Positions 52,778 to 61,683 of a stretch of DNA of 64,000 nucleotides are shown one piece after another. Below the pieces are notes generated by a model. The model was not told the origin of the DNA and made no database searches. It saw only the letters and a list, made by a program, of their open reading frames with translations. Position 1 is the stretch's first letter, and every line of letters begins with the position of its first letter. Source of the DNA: Paractinoplanes ovalisporus (GTDB lineage: Bacteria; Actinomycetota; Actinomycetes; Mycobacteriales; Micromonosporaceae); assembly GCF_016834655.1 (NCBI RefSeq), contig NZ_JAENHP010000004.1, forward strand, positions 310,001 through 374,000. Reading direction: 5' to 3'. The translations under genes and the position numbers were made by a program.

Positions 52778-53989
52778 ATGGAGGAGAACTCGCCCCCCGA
52801 GCGCCGCAAGACCACGCGCGCCCGCACTCCCCGGGCCCCGTTCACCGGGCCGGGCGAGTCGCCGCCGGGTGAGACTTCTCCGCGGCGTCCCCGCAAGGCC
52901 GCGCCGCCGGTGACCTTCCAGCCGCCGGGTGCCGAAAATCACCCCGAAGGGGGCCCAGCAGCTGCTGAGACCCCGGGCCGTCCGCGCTCGGCCGACCCCG
53001 CAGGTGTGACTCAGCCCGCGTCGCCGGACGCCTCCGAGCCTGCCCCGGCGCGAGCCCAGCGCCCGCGCAAGGCCACCCCGGGCGCGCCGGCCAAGAAGGC
53101 GACCCCACCCGAGAAGCGTGCGCCGGCCAAGAGGGTCGCGGCCGCTGCCCAGAAAGCGCCGGCCGCGAAGAAGGCGGCTCCCGCCAAGAAGGTTGCTCCC
53201 GTCAAGAAACCTCCGGTGAACGCTCCGGCTCCCGCGCCCGAGGTGGAAGTAGAGGTAGTAGAAGCGTCTCTCGCCCCTGCGGGGGAGACGCCCGTGGCCG
53301 TGGAGCCCGCCGCCGAGGTGAGTGGCGCGACGGCGGTGGAAGTGAGTGCCACCCACGCGCCGCCGGTTGGGCGGGCTGAAGTCGATCGCTGGGCCAAGCT
53401 GCTGGCCGACCCCGTGCATACGCCTGAGCTTCTGGCGCGGGCCGCGGTCGAGACGATCGGGCCCCGCGCGCGGGAGTGGGCCTCGGCGACCAGGGCGGCC
53501 TACCCGGCGGCGACACCGGACGCGCTGGCTCGGCTCGCCAGCCGGCAGTTCACGCGGTTCGGGGCGGTGGCCAGTGTGTTCGGGGCGCTGGCCGGGTCGT
53601 ACGCGTCGATCGCCCTGGTTGCCACCCGCACGCTGACCGACGCTGAGCTGGTGTTGCACCTGGCGGCCGCGTACGGGCTCGATCCGACCGACCCGCGCCG
53701 GGCCGTCGATCTGCTGGTGATCACTCAGGTGCACGAGACGGCCGCCGAGGCGGAGGAGGCGCTGGCCGCCACCCAGGGGCCCGAGCCGACGGCCAGCGGG
53801 CTCGGCGACGCGATGTGGCGGGTGGGGCGCATGTTCGTCTCGCGTACCGGCAGCTGGACCGCTCTTCGCATGATCAACCGCTACTACCCGGGCTTCAGCC
53901 TGATCGGAGCGGTCCTGACCAGTGCCGCAGACGCTCAGATGACCGCCGCCCGGGCCATCACCTATTACCGGGGTGCCACCGCCGCCTGA
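52778..53989 (+). CDS. EcsC-like protein with a long basic, disordered N-terminal tail
   Basis: A 403-residue protein. Residues 1 to about 190 are low-complexity, rich in Ala, Pro, Lys and Arg, with histone-H1-like repeats (APAKKATPPEKRAPAKRVA, AKKAAPAKKVAPVKK), ending in an acidic/Val patch. The C-terminal 200 residues (VDRWAKLLADPVHTPELLAR to RAITYYRG) resemble an EcsC family domain: amphipathic helices and a Gly/Ala segment (FGALAGSYASIALVATRTL). There is no signal peptide. The tail suggests binding to DNA or polyphosphate-like polymers. The ribosome binding site is weak. Confidence 0.8.
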   Translation: MEENSPPERRKTTRARTPRAPFTGPGESPPGETSPRRPRKAAPPVTFQPPGAENHPEGGPAAAETPGRPRSADPAGVTQPASPDASEPAPARAQRPRKATPGAPAKKATPPEKRAPAKRVAAAAQKAPAAKKAAPAKKVAPVKKPPVNAPAPAPEVEVEVVEASLAPAGETPVAVEPAAEVSGATAVEVSATHAPPVGRAEVDRWAKLLADPVHTPELLARAAVETIGPRAREWASATRAAYPAATPDALARLASRQFTRFGAVASVFGALAGSYASIALVATRTLTDAELVLHLAAAYGLDPTDPRRAVDLLVITQVHETAAEAEEALAATQGPEPTASGLGDAMWRVGRMFVSRTGSWTALRMINRYYPGFSLIGAVLTSAADAQMTAARAITYYRGATAA

Positions 53990-53999
53990 GCGGAAACGG

Positions 54000-54767
54000 T
54001 CAGAGCCAGCTGAGCCACGAGTCGGGCAGCAGGGAGTATCCGACGAAGGCCACGACGTCGAGCAGCGTGTGCGCCACGATCAACGGCATCACGCGCTTGG
54101 TGCGCAGGAAGAACAGCGCGAACACCACACCCATCACGGCGTTACCGATGAAGGCGCCGAACCCCTGGTAGAGGTGGTACGAACCGCGGAGTACGGCCGA
54201 CGTGATCACGATCGCGGTCGCGGACATGCCCCACTGCTTGAGGCGGGTCATCAGGTAGCCGACGACGATCACCTCTTCCAGCACCGCGTTCTGGATGGCG
54301 GACAGGATGAGCACCGGCACCGCCCACCACACGGGGTTGAGGGCCGCCGGCACGATCTCCGCGTTGATGCCGAGCAGCTTGGCCACGTACACCAGAAGGA
54401 GCCCGGGAATCCCGATGCAGGCGGCCAGCAACGTGCCCCAGCCCCAGTCGAAGCGTTGTCGATCGGCCGACAGGCCGAGCTCGTGGCGGGGCGAGATGTG
54501 GTCGCGGATCAGCAGGTAGAGCACCAGCGCGACCGGGATCAGGTCGAACGTGATGCCGAGCAGCTGATAGACGAGGTCGAGGTAGGGGCGCGGGGACTGC
54601 GACGCGTTGAGGACGGCTGCCTGCTGCGAGAGCGGCTTGTCGGCGGTCAGCTTGGCGATCAGGGAGACGACCGAATAGATCGCGCTCTGCCCGAGCGACA
54701 GCATCAGCACGATGACGATCTCGATGGTGAGAATCGGCCGGGTGGCCTGCTGGCGCTCAAGAGTCAC
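54000..54767 (-). CDS. CPBP family intramembrane metalloprotease
   Basis: A 255-residue membrane protein with about seven helices. Motif 1 is AVLEEVIVVGYL (the Glu pair), motif 2 is RGSYHLYQGFGAFIGN and motif 3 is VAHTLLDVVAF, the three parts of the CPBP (Rce1-like/Abi) active site. The Arg of the usual EExxxR is replaced, as in many actinomycete members. The GTG at 54767 has no clear ribosome binding site, and a TACAGT -10-like box lies six bases upstream, so a leaderless transcript is likely. Substrate unknown. Convergent with the EcsC-like gene. Confidence 0.87.
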   Translation of the reverse strand: MTLERQQATRPILTIEIVIVLMLSLGQSAIYSVVSLIAKLTADKPLSQQAAVLNASQSPRPYLDLVYQLLGITFDLIPVALVLYLLIRDHISPRHELGLSADRQRFDWGWGTLLAACIGIPGLLLVYVAKLLGINAEIVPAALNPVWWAVPVLILSAIQNAVLEEVIVVGYLMTRLKQWGMSATAIVITSAVLRGSYHLYQGFGAFIGNAVMGVVFALFFLRTKRVMPLIVAHTLLDVVAFVGYSLLPDSWLSWL

Positions 54768-54911
54768 GCGCCCACTGTAGGAGCACTCACTCGAAGGAGA
54801 CTCCGAGCCTCGAAGTAAACGGACTAATCGGGGCAAGCGTCACGGGATGAAATGAGATGAGTCGCACGGGCCGTGCGTCGCCTATCCGACTGTTGTCACC
54901 ACCCTGAATGC

Positions 54912-56024
54912 ATGGGAGACCTCGGACGCTTGCTCAAGGAGAGCTGGAGCCTCGTCGAGGAGCATCAAGACAAGGTCGCCGGCTATTTCTACGCACGCCT
55001 GTTCCTGTCCAACCCGGATCTGCGGGAGCTCTTCCCGGTGCACATGGACGTGCAGCGGTCACGGCTGCTCGACGCCATCGTGACCGCCGTGCAGACGCTG
55101 GAGGATCCGGAGAAGTTCGACGACTACCTCCGCGCGCTCGGCCGCGATCACCGGAAGTTCCACGTGGAACCAGAGCACTACGAGGTCGTGGGAGGTGCGT
55201 TGATCGAGGCGATGCGGGAGTACGCCGGCGAGCAGTGGAGCGTCGAGTACGACCAGGCCTGGGCCGACGCCTACGCGACCATCGCCTCGAAGATGCTGGC
55301 CGGCGCGGAGGCCGACACCAATCCGCCCTACTGGTATGCCGAGGTGGTCGCGCACGAGCGGCGGGCCAAGGACATCGCCGTCTTCACCGTCCAGCCGATG
55401 CAGCCCCTGGAGTTCCGCGCCGGGCAATACCTGAGCGTCGAATGCCCGCGAATACAGCCGCGGCTGTGGCGCACCTACTCGGTGGCGAATGCCCCACGCC
55501 GCGACAACACCCTGGAGTTCCACGTACGGGCGGTCGGCGCCGGCTGGGTGTCCAGCGCTCTCGTACGGCGTCTCGAGGTCGGCGACATGATCAGGCTCGC
55601 GGCCCCGATGGGCTCGATGAACCTCGACCGCCGTTCGACCCGTGACACGGTGTTCATCGCCGGCGGCACCGGCCTCGCACCGATCAAGTCGTTGCTCGAG
55701 GAGCTGACCCGCTACAACCGCACCCGCTGGGTCCACCTCTTCTTCGGCGCCCGCAACCGCGAGGACCTGTACGACCTGGCCGAGCTGAACCGGCTGGCCG
55801 CGCGCTACCCGTGGTTGTCGGTGGTGACCGCCTGCAGCGACGACCCCACGTTCCCGGGTGAGCAGGGCGACATCTCCGAGGTCGTGGCGCGCTACGGGCC
55901 GTGGAGCGAGCACGACTTCTTCGTCTCGGGCTCGGGCCCCATGGTCAAGGCCACCCTCAAGACGCTGGCCGAGCTGCAGGTGCCGTCGATCCGTATCAAA
56001 TACGACAGCTTTACGGACTTCTGA
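54912..56024 (+). CDS. Flavohaemoglobin (globin-FAD-NAD(P) reductase)
   Basis: A 370-residue nitric oxide dioxygenase-like protein. The globin domain (about 1-135) has the Tyr of helix B in VAGYFYARLFL, the distal Gln in DVQRSRL and the proximal His in LGRDHRKF, followed by PEHYEVVGGALI. The reductase half has the FAD motif RTYSVANAP, VRRLEVGDMIRLAAPMG, the nucleotide motif FIAGGTGLAPIKSLL and FVSGSGPMV. Such proteins oxidise NO to nitrate. The ATG at 54912 is used because the globin starts there; a GTG at 54873 is possible. Confidence 0.9.
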   Translation: MGDLGRLLKESWSLVEEHQDKVAGYFYARLFLSNPDLRELFPVHMDVQRSRLLDAIVTAVQTLEDPEKFDDYLRALGRDHRKFHVEPEHYEVVGGALIEAMREYAGEQWSVEYDQAWADAYATIASKMLAGAEADTNPPYWYAEVVAHERRAKDIAVFTVQPMQPLEFRAGQYLSVECPRIQPRLWRTYSVANAPRRDNTLEFHVRAVGAGWVSSALVRRLEVGDMIRLAAPMGSMNLDRRSTRDTVFIAGGTGLAPIKSLLEELTRYNRTRWVHLFFGARNREDLYDLAELNRLAARYPWLSVVTACSDDPTFPGEQGDISEVVARYGPWSEHDFFVSGSGPMVKATLKTLAELQVPSIRIKYDSFTDF

Positions 56025-56034
56025 CCAAGCAGCC

Positions 56035-57567
56035 TTAGTACGACCAGGGGCGACCGCTCTGTGTGTAGTCGGGCACCAGGTTGGCCTCGGCGTTCATCCG
56101 GTCGACGTAGAGGCGTCCCTCCAGGTGGTCGATCTCGTGTGCGACCAGCCGCGCCATGGCCCGGTCGAAGCGCGTGGTCACGCGGGTGCCGTCGTACCGG
56201 GCGTGCTCGACGTCGATGCGCAGCGGCCGCCGCACCAGCCCGCGGTAGTCGAAGAACGACAGGCAGCCCTCGTACTGCTCGTCCCGCTCGGACGACTCAC
56301 CGACGATCCGCGGGTTGATCAGCACCACCGGTTCTGCCTCGCGGTCGGCCGGCCGCACCACCGCGACCGCCGCCGAGCGGCCGATCTGCGGCGCCGACAA
56401 CCCCACCCCCTTGGTGAAGTCGTGCACCTGCTCGAGCCGGCCCAGCGCCGCGTGCAGCGCCGTCACCGCTTCGCGGGCGACGGCCGACTCGCGGGGCAGC
56501 TGGAAGTGCCGGGCGCGTTGCCGCAGCAGCTCGGACCCGCGCTGGACGATCCCGATGCCGCGCATCTGCCCCGACGCGCGGGGCTGACCGTTGCCGTTGC
56601 TCTCGGGGGCCAGCGTGGAGCACGACGGCGCGTCGGCGCCCCGGAACCGCCACTCCAGGCGGTAGCGCGCGTTCAGCTGCGGCGAGTCGGTCGACCACTC
56701 GAAGACCGCCCGGTCACCGTCGTTGTGGCGTTCCATCGGGGTGCGTACGGGCACCTCGGCCGCCAGCGACGTCTCGACGCCCCACACCTGCGGGTCGAAG
56801 GAGGCCGGGAAGTCGAGCCGCACGGACAGGCGCCGGGTGGGCAGCCGCACCGCACGCTGGAACCACTGACCCCACTTCTCCACGCCGATCGTGTATTCGT
56901 ACTGGATCGTGGTCCGCTCGCCGGGATAGAGCGCGAACTGGCCGCGGTCGTTGGCGAAGAGCAGCCACACCTCCTTGGAGGCGTCCCGGTCCAGCTTGAT
57001 CCGCCAGTGCATCGGCTCGACCGCGTCCCCTTCGCCGGCGCACGCGCTGAGGGCCATCTCCTGGAACGTCAGCGGATGCTCGCGGTGGTGGCGGTTGGAG
57101 CCGGTCGGGTCGTTCGGGTAACGGTCGACCGCGATCTTCACGAGGTAGCGCGTCACCGGCTCGGACCCGGCGTTGTAGAGGGCTCGCCGCACCCGGCAGC
57201 GGTAGACCCCTTCCTCGTACGCCAGCTCGGCCACTTCGCGCTCGACGATCAGTCCCGTGCCCGGCGGCAGCCACTGCACCGGCACCGGCGGGTCGCGGTG
57301 CAGGGCCGTGCTGCGGGCGTGACGGAGTTCGTCGTACTCCTGGAAGCGCTGCCAGATGATCCCGCCCGCGCCGAGTACGGCTTCCGCGCGGCGGGCGAAG
57401 TCTTCGGTGGGCTTGTGCCGCCGTCCTTCGACGTGGCTGACGTAGGAGGGGTCGAAACCCATGCGCGCGGCGAGCTGCTTCTTGCTCATGCCCCGCTCGA
57501 CCCGCCAATGCGCCAGCGCCGTCACGAACTGGTCAGCGGCCCGCTCGACGGGCGAGGTGGTCATCAT
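56035..57567 (-). CDS. XRE helix-turn-helix / peptide deformylase fusion protein
   Basis: A 510-residue protein of three parts. Residues about 13-70 are an XRE-type helix-turn-helix (MSKKQLAARMGFDPSYVSHV). Residues about 95-340 form a beta-rich middle region I do not recognise, with CRVRRALYNAGSEPVTRYLV and WRIKLDRDASKEVWLLF. The C-terminal 165 residues are a peptide deformylase with all three motifs: GVGLSAPQIG (387-396), EGCLS with metal ligand Cys435, and HEIDH (477-481) with His477, Glu478, His481. Deformylase removes formyl groups from new proteins using Fe2+. The normal enzyme is about 165-190 residues, so this is a large regulatory fusion. Confidence 0.9.
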   Translation of the reverse strand: MMTTSPVERAADQFVTALAHWRVERGMSKKQLAARMGFDPSYVSHVEGRRHKPTEDFARRAEAVLGAGGIIWQRFQEYDELRHARSTALHRDPPVPVQWLPPGTGLIVEREVAELAYEEGVYRCRVRRALYNAGSEPVTRYLVKIAVDRYPNDPTGSNRHHREHPLTFQEMALSACAGEGDAVEPMHWRIKLDRDASKEVWLLFANDRGQFALYPGERTTIQYEYTIGVEKWGQWFQRAVRLPTRRLSVRLDFPASFDPQVWGVETSLAAEVPVRTPMERHNDGDRAVFEWSTDSPQLNARYRLEWRFRGADAPSCSTLAPESNGNGQPRASGQMRGIGIVQRGSELLRQRARHFQLPRESAVAREAVTALHAALGRLEQVHDFTKGVGLSAPQIGRSAAVAVVRPADREAEPVVLINPRIVGESSERDEQYEGCLSFFDYRGLVRRPLRIDVEHARYDGTRVTTRFDRAMARLVAHEIDHLEGRLYVDRMNAEANLVPDYTQSGRPWSY

Positions 57568-57722
57568 CGATGTCCCCTTCGCGGACGAGAATTTCAGTGT
57601 CGCCGCCGGTCGTGTCCGGATGGTGCTAGTAGCGCGTACACGACAGATACCTTGACGAATCAGGCAACGTGCGCGCGGTCGGTTAGGTTGCCCTCGCGCA
57701 GGGTATTCGTCCGAAAAGTGGG

Positions 57723-57741
57723 CTTGGTTAGGCTAGCCTTA
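57723..57741 (+). promoter_or_regulatory. DtxR/IdeR-type iron box
   Basis: CTTGGTTAGGCTAGCCTTA matches the 19-base consensus TTAGGTTAGGCTAACCTAA at 15 positions, with the central TTAGGCTA intact. It lies 128 bases before the FhuF-like gene start used here (11 bases before an alternative GTG at 57752) and 156 bases from the divergent deformylase fusion. Iron-loaded IdeR/DmdR would repress transcription from here. The remainder of 57568-57868 shows no gene. Confidence 0.8.
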
Positions 57742-57868
57742 CAGGTGTACGGTGGGTCGTCGTCACGGGGGCGTTCCGGCCTTCGTGATCCGTTCGGCGT
57801 GGAAGTTCATTGGGCGAGGTGAATGCGGTGACAACGGCACGGAAGTCGCCGCGGGGCGGGTGCCGCCG

Positions 57869-58669
57869 GTGACCACCGCCCTCGACCGCGTCGCACGCAC
57901 CGTCACCGTCGCCGACCCTCTGGCGCCCGTGACGGCCACGTTGAAGGTGATGTTCGGCACGAGCACCGAACTGCCCGGTGTCGCCCCCGATCTTGTGGTC
58001 CACGACACGGCCGGCTGGAGTCCCGCGAGCGTGCTCGCCGGCGATCGGCTCGACACCCTGCTCGACTCGTCCCGCCGCCGCTGGAACGCCCAGCCCCACG
58101 CCGCCGCCGCGCTGGCCTGGAAGGCGTACACCTACTGGCTGGCCCTGCCCGCGGTCCTCGGCTATGCGTCGGCCCGCCGCGTCCCGCTGCTCACCGCCGG
58201 TGACGTGCTGGTCCACTTCGACGACCCGCGCCCGCTGGTCACCCTCGGCCTGCGCTCCGGCACCGAGGTGGCGGTCCTGCCCGGCGACCCGATCGCGATC
58301 GCCGGCCTGCCCCACGTGCGCGTCGTCCCCGACGAGGAAGCGCTCCTGGCCGAACTGCGCCGCTCGCTGCTCGACCAGCACCTGAGCCCGCTGCTCGACG
58401 CGATCCACTCCCGGGTCCGACTCGGCAAGCGCACCCTGCTGGGGTCGCTCAGCTCCGGGGTGGCGTACGGCGTCCTTCGCTCGGCCGACGTGCTGCCCGG
58501 CCCGTCCGCCGAGACCATCGCCCAGCTGCACCGGGCCCTGGGCGTCGAAGACCTGGTCGAGCTGGTCCCCGGCCCCAACGGCCGGCTCGACGTGCAGCGC
58601 AAGACCTGCTGCCTGGCCTTCACGCTGCCCCAGCCCAAGGTCTGCAAGGGCTGCTGCATCAAGTCCTGA
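57869..58669 (+). CDS. (2Fe-2S)-binding FhuF-like ferric reductase
   Basis: A 266-residue protein of the FhuF/siderophore-iron reductase type, recognised from its C-terminal C-C-x10-C-x2-C-C signature (TCCLAFTLPQPKVCKGCC) that binds a [2Fe-2S] cluster. The body is Ala/Leu-rich with AALAWKAYTYWLALPAVLGY, as in this family. It releases iron from ferric siderophores by reduction in the cytoplasm. The iron box at 57723 confirms iron control. The start is uncertain: GTG 57869 (GGGGCGG upstream) is used, but GTG 57752 would add 39 residues and allow leaderless translation. Confidence 0.87.
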   Translation: MTTALDRVARTVTVADPLAPVTATLKVMFGTSTELPGVAPDLVVHDTAGWSPASVLAGDRLDTLLDSSRRRWNAQPHAAAALAWKAYTYWLALPAVLGYASARRVPLLTAGDVLVHFDDPRPLVTLGLRSGTEVAVLPGDPIAIAGLPHVRVVPDEEALLAELRRSLLDQHLSPLLDAIHSRVRLGKRTLLGSLSSGVAYGVLRSADVLPGPSAETIAQLHRALGVEDLVELVPGPNGRLDVQRKTCCLAFTLPQPKVCKGCCIKS

Positions 58670-58703
58670 GGTCCCGGCCTCGCCGCGTTGATAGGTTGCG
58701 ATC

Positions 58704-59939
58704 GTGGGTCATGTCCGGGCGGCGCTCTATCTCGACTTCGACAACGTGTTCGGCGGGCTCTACCGGCTCGACCCGGAAGCGGCGGTCCAGTTCGCCAGCG
58801 ATCCGGGAGCCTGGCTGCGCCGCATGTCGGTGACGGCCACGACCGAGGCGCCCCGGCGGTGGCTGGTGCTGCGCTGCTATCTCAACCCGGCCGGTTGGGT
58901 CTATCACACCGACATGGCGGGCGAGCAGACCCGGCTGTTCTTCTCGAAGTTCCGGCCGTGGTTCGTGCGGGCCGGCTTCGACGTGATCGACTGCCCGCGC
59001 TACAGCGGGACCAAGAACGCGGCCGACATCCGGATCGTGGTGGACGCGGTCGACGCGTTGTCGGCCGACACCCGCTACGACGAGTTCGTCATCGCGTCCG
59101 GTGACTCCGACATGACGCCGCTGCTGCAGCGCCTGCGCCGGTCCGACCGCCGCACGATGATCGTGTCGCCGGCCGACGCGGCCGAGGCGTTCACCTCGAT
59201 CGCCGACCACGTGCTGGACAGCCAGCAGCTGCTGGAGCTGGTGCAGGGCGAGCCGGTGGAGCTCGACGAGGACGCGGAGTTCGGCGTCGAGGCGGGCCTG
59301 GCCGAGGCGTACGAAACCTTCCGGGCGTTCCTGACCAGCGAATATGCCGAGGCGCCGGAGCCGCTCAACATGGCGTCGCTGGCGGCGCGGCTGCGGGCCC
59401 AGCTGGGCCAGTCGATCAGCGACAGCAACTGGTTCGGCTTCGGCAGCTTCGCCCGCGCCGTGGCCAGCCTGAAACTGCCCGAGCTACGGATGTCCCAGCT
59501 GTTCCTGTGGGACGACACCCGCCACACCGCCCCCGAGCCCGGCGCCACCACGGCGCAGAGCCTGGCGCTGCCCGAGCCCGTCGAACGCCTGGCCGGTCAG
59601 CTCGACCTGCCCCGCCTGCCGCCGTCGTGGTGGCCGGCGATCTATCGGACGCTGGGCGAGTACGCCGGTTCGCACAAGTTCAACCTGACCCAGTGCACCA
59701 GCTGGTCCCGCGACCGCCTGCGCGACCAGGGCACGCCGGCCAGCCGCGGCGCGGTCGCGTTCGTGGTGCGCGGCGCCGCCTTCGGGGGCTGCCCCCTGTT
59801 CCGGCAGCCCCCGCCGACGGCCGACGAGATCGGTGCGGCTTTCGTCGACAACGTCCTGAGCCGGGCCGAGGCCATGGACATGACCTTCACCGACGAGGAG
59901 ATCGACGCCGTACGGGCCTGGCTGCTCAGCCCTCCGTGA
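58704..59939 (+). CDS. NYN-domain protein with LOTUS-like C-terminal region
   Basis: A 411-residue protein. The N-terminal 170 residues are a NYN (PIN-like nuclease) domain: ALYLDFDNVFGGLYRL with the first acidic motif, SGTKNAADIRIVVDAVDAL, and DEFVIASGDSDMTPLLQRLR with the catalytic Asp pair. A region of helices follows (AEAYETFRAFLTSEY, LAARLRAQLGQSISDSNWFGFGSFARAVASL) resembling OST-HTH/LOTUS RNA-binding modules, and a second winged-helix-like block lies near 310-390. It is likely an RNase acting on structured RNA; target unknown. Confidence 0.84.
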   Translation: MGHVRAALYLDFDNVFGGLYRLDPEAAVQFASDPGAWLRRMSVTATTEAPRRWLVLRCYLNPAGWVYHTDMAGEQTRLFFSKFRPWFVRAGFDVIDCPRYSGTKNAADIRIVVDAVDALSADTRYDEFVIASGDSDMTPLLQRLRRSDRRTMIVSPADAAEAFTSIADHVLDSQQLLELVQGEPVELDEDAEFGVEAGLAEAYETFRAFLTSEYAEAPEPLNMASLAARLRAQLGQSISDSNWFGFGSFARAVASLKLPELRMSQLFLWDDTRHTAPEPGATTAQSLALPEPVERLAGQLDLPRLPPSWWPAIYRTLGEYAGSHKFNLTQCTSWSRDRLRDQGTPASRGAVAFVVRGAAFGGCPLFRQPPPTADEIGAAFVDNVLSRAEAMDMTFTDEEIDAVRAWLLSPP

Positions 59940-61554
59940 TCGTGAGCGTCACCGGGCCGCCCGGCACCGGCTTGGAGTCGGTCCGGTCGAGCATGCCCCA
60001 CGTGCTGTACAGGCCGCCCTCGTCGCTCAGCCGGAACCCGACCGTGTAGGTGCCGGGCTCGATCCCGCCCCAGGGCGACAGCGAGATCCAGTCCTCGATG
60101 GTGCCGTCCGGCCGTTGCCCGCTGCCCCCGGTGGACTGGTAGACCACCTCACCGTCGGCGGCGTACAGCTTGACGTCGATGCCGTTGATCGGCGCGGTCA
60201 GGATCTCGGCCTGGATGCGCAGGAGCGGGGACCGCTCGCCGAGCTGGCTCAGCGAGATCGTGGCCGGGTCGATGGTCGCACCGGTCACGACCGGCGGGGT
60301 GGTGTTCGGCTTACGGCGCACCTTCAAACCCGGGTCGGGAGCGCCGTAGTTGCTGCCGTAGAGGGCGAGCGTGCCGGCGCCGTCGACAATGGCCAGACCG
60401 GTCAGCGTGCAGTCGGTCGAGCGCTGCCACATGACGAAGGTCACGGTCACCTTGGTGCCGTCCAGCGTTGCCGGGCCGCGCTGGTCGCAGCGGCTGTACG
60501 GGCCGAAGTCGGCCTCGACCGAGGACAGGCCCCCGCTCAGGCCGGCCACGTCGAAGGTGACAGTGCCGGACACGTTGCCCCGCCAGTTGTCGGCCTCGGT
60601 CGGGCTGATCGCGAAGTTGTCCGCGCTCAGAACGGCGTTCGAGGTCACGGTGACGCCGTCGACCTGCGGGTTTCTGAAGACCGACCGGACGCCGGCGTTG
60701 TTCACGAGCACGATCTGGGCCACCTGCCAGCGGCCGGCCGCGGCGCCCTGGGGCAGGATCGCCGAGATCCGGCAGGACATGTAGTAGAGGTCGCCGCCGT
60801 ACACGTCACCGCAGCGGGTGTCGGTGCTGTACTCGCTGTACTCCCAGGTGAACGGCGTCGTGACGCTCTGCCCGCCGGGACCGGTCAGCTTCAGCGAGCC
60901 CTTCCAGAAGCCGGACTGCTGGTCCTGCGCGCCGAAGTCGTACGTGACCCGGGCCGTGCCGTCAGCGACGTACCGGTACGGCCGGGCCGGGTTGCTCGTC
61001 ACGAGCATCAGCGACTCGAGGCTGGGGCCGTCGGTGTCCGCCTCGGTGGTCGCGGTGACCTTGGAGGCGAAGGTGGCCAGCTTGGCCGCGCCGACCGAGA
61101 GGGTGAGGCCGTTCGAGCTCGCCGTGAGCTTGGTGACCTCCCACGTCGTGGTGGCCGCGTCGGAGTAGCGAGGCACTCCGAAGCTGTATTTGTAGGTCGA
61201 CTCCTGCGGCGTGCCGGACACGAACTCGGCGCCCCCGCAGCAGGTCCGGTCGTAGGCGAAGTCGACCACGCGCTCGTGCCCGACGAAGGCGCCGGTGGCC
61301 GAGCTGCGCATCCGGAGCGTGATGCTGCCGTACAGGCCGTTCGCCTCCGGGTCGGTGTTCTTGACGGTCCAGGTGAGATCGTCGACCGCCGAGCCGGACG
61401 AGGCGTCGACGCTCGTGTGCTCGAAGGCCATCGCGGTGAGAGTGATGCGGGGAGCGGCTGCTTGGGCCGCGGTGGCGCCGGACGCGGCTGTGGCGGTCGC
61501 GATCGCCAGCACCAGGGCACCGCGGAGCATCCCGCGGGCGAAACTCAGATTCAT
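59926..61554 (-). CDS. Secreted beta-rich protein of unknown function
   Basis: A 542-residue protein with a signal peptide (hydrophobic LRGALVLAIATATAASGATA, cleavage near AQAAA). The mature part is a run of beta-sandwich domains with WTVKNTDPEANGLYGSITLR, a Cys-rich stretch RTCCGG, and paired Cys in DTRCGD/MSCRIS and RCDQ/DCTLTG likely forming disulfides. The C-terminal domain (WGGIEPGTYTVGFRLSDEGG) is Ig-like. I do not recognise the family; a matrix or adhesion role is plausible. ATG 61554 is used; ATG 61560 is equally possible. Confidence 0.8.
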   Translation of the reverse strand: MNLSFARGMLRGALVLAIATATAASGATAAQAAAPRITLTAMAFEHTSVDASSGSAVDDLTWTVKNTDPEANGLYGSITLRMRSSATGAFVGHERVVDFAYDRTCCGGAEFVSGTPQESTYKYSFGVPRYSDAATTTWEVTKLTASSNGLTLSVGAAKLATFASKVTATTEADTDGPSLESLMLVTSNPARPYRYVADGTARVTYDFGAQDQQSGFWKGSLKLTGPGGQSVTTPFTWEYSEYSTDTRCGDVYGGDLYYMSCRISAILPQGAAAGRWQVAQIVLVNNAGVRSVFRNPQVDGVTVTSNAVLSADNFAISPTEADNWRGNVSGTVTFDVAGLSGGLSSVEADFGPYSRCDQRGPATLDGTKVTVTFVMWQRSTDCTLTGLAIVDGAGTLALYGSNYGAPDPGLKVRRKPNTTPPVVTGATIDPATISLSQLGERSPLLRIQAEILTAPINGIDVKLYAADGEVVYQSTGGSGQRPDGTIEDWISLSPWGGIEPGTYTVGFRLSDEGGLYSTWGMLDRTDSKPVPGGPVTLTITEG

Positions 61555-61683
61555 GACCATCTTTTAACATCACCATCGATCTTTCGCTGCCCCGGCAACC
61601 TTTGCGGGCCGGCCGGCCACTTACCTGCGCCGGCGGTTCTCCCCCCAAGTCCGCCGGTGTCCCCCGCGAAAGGAAAGCGGTAG

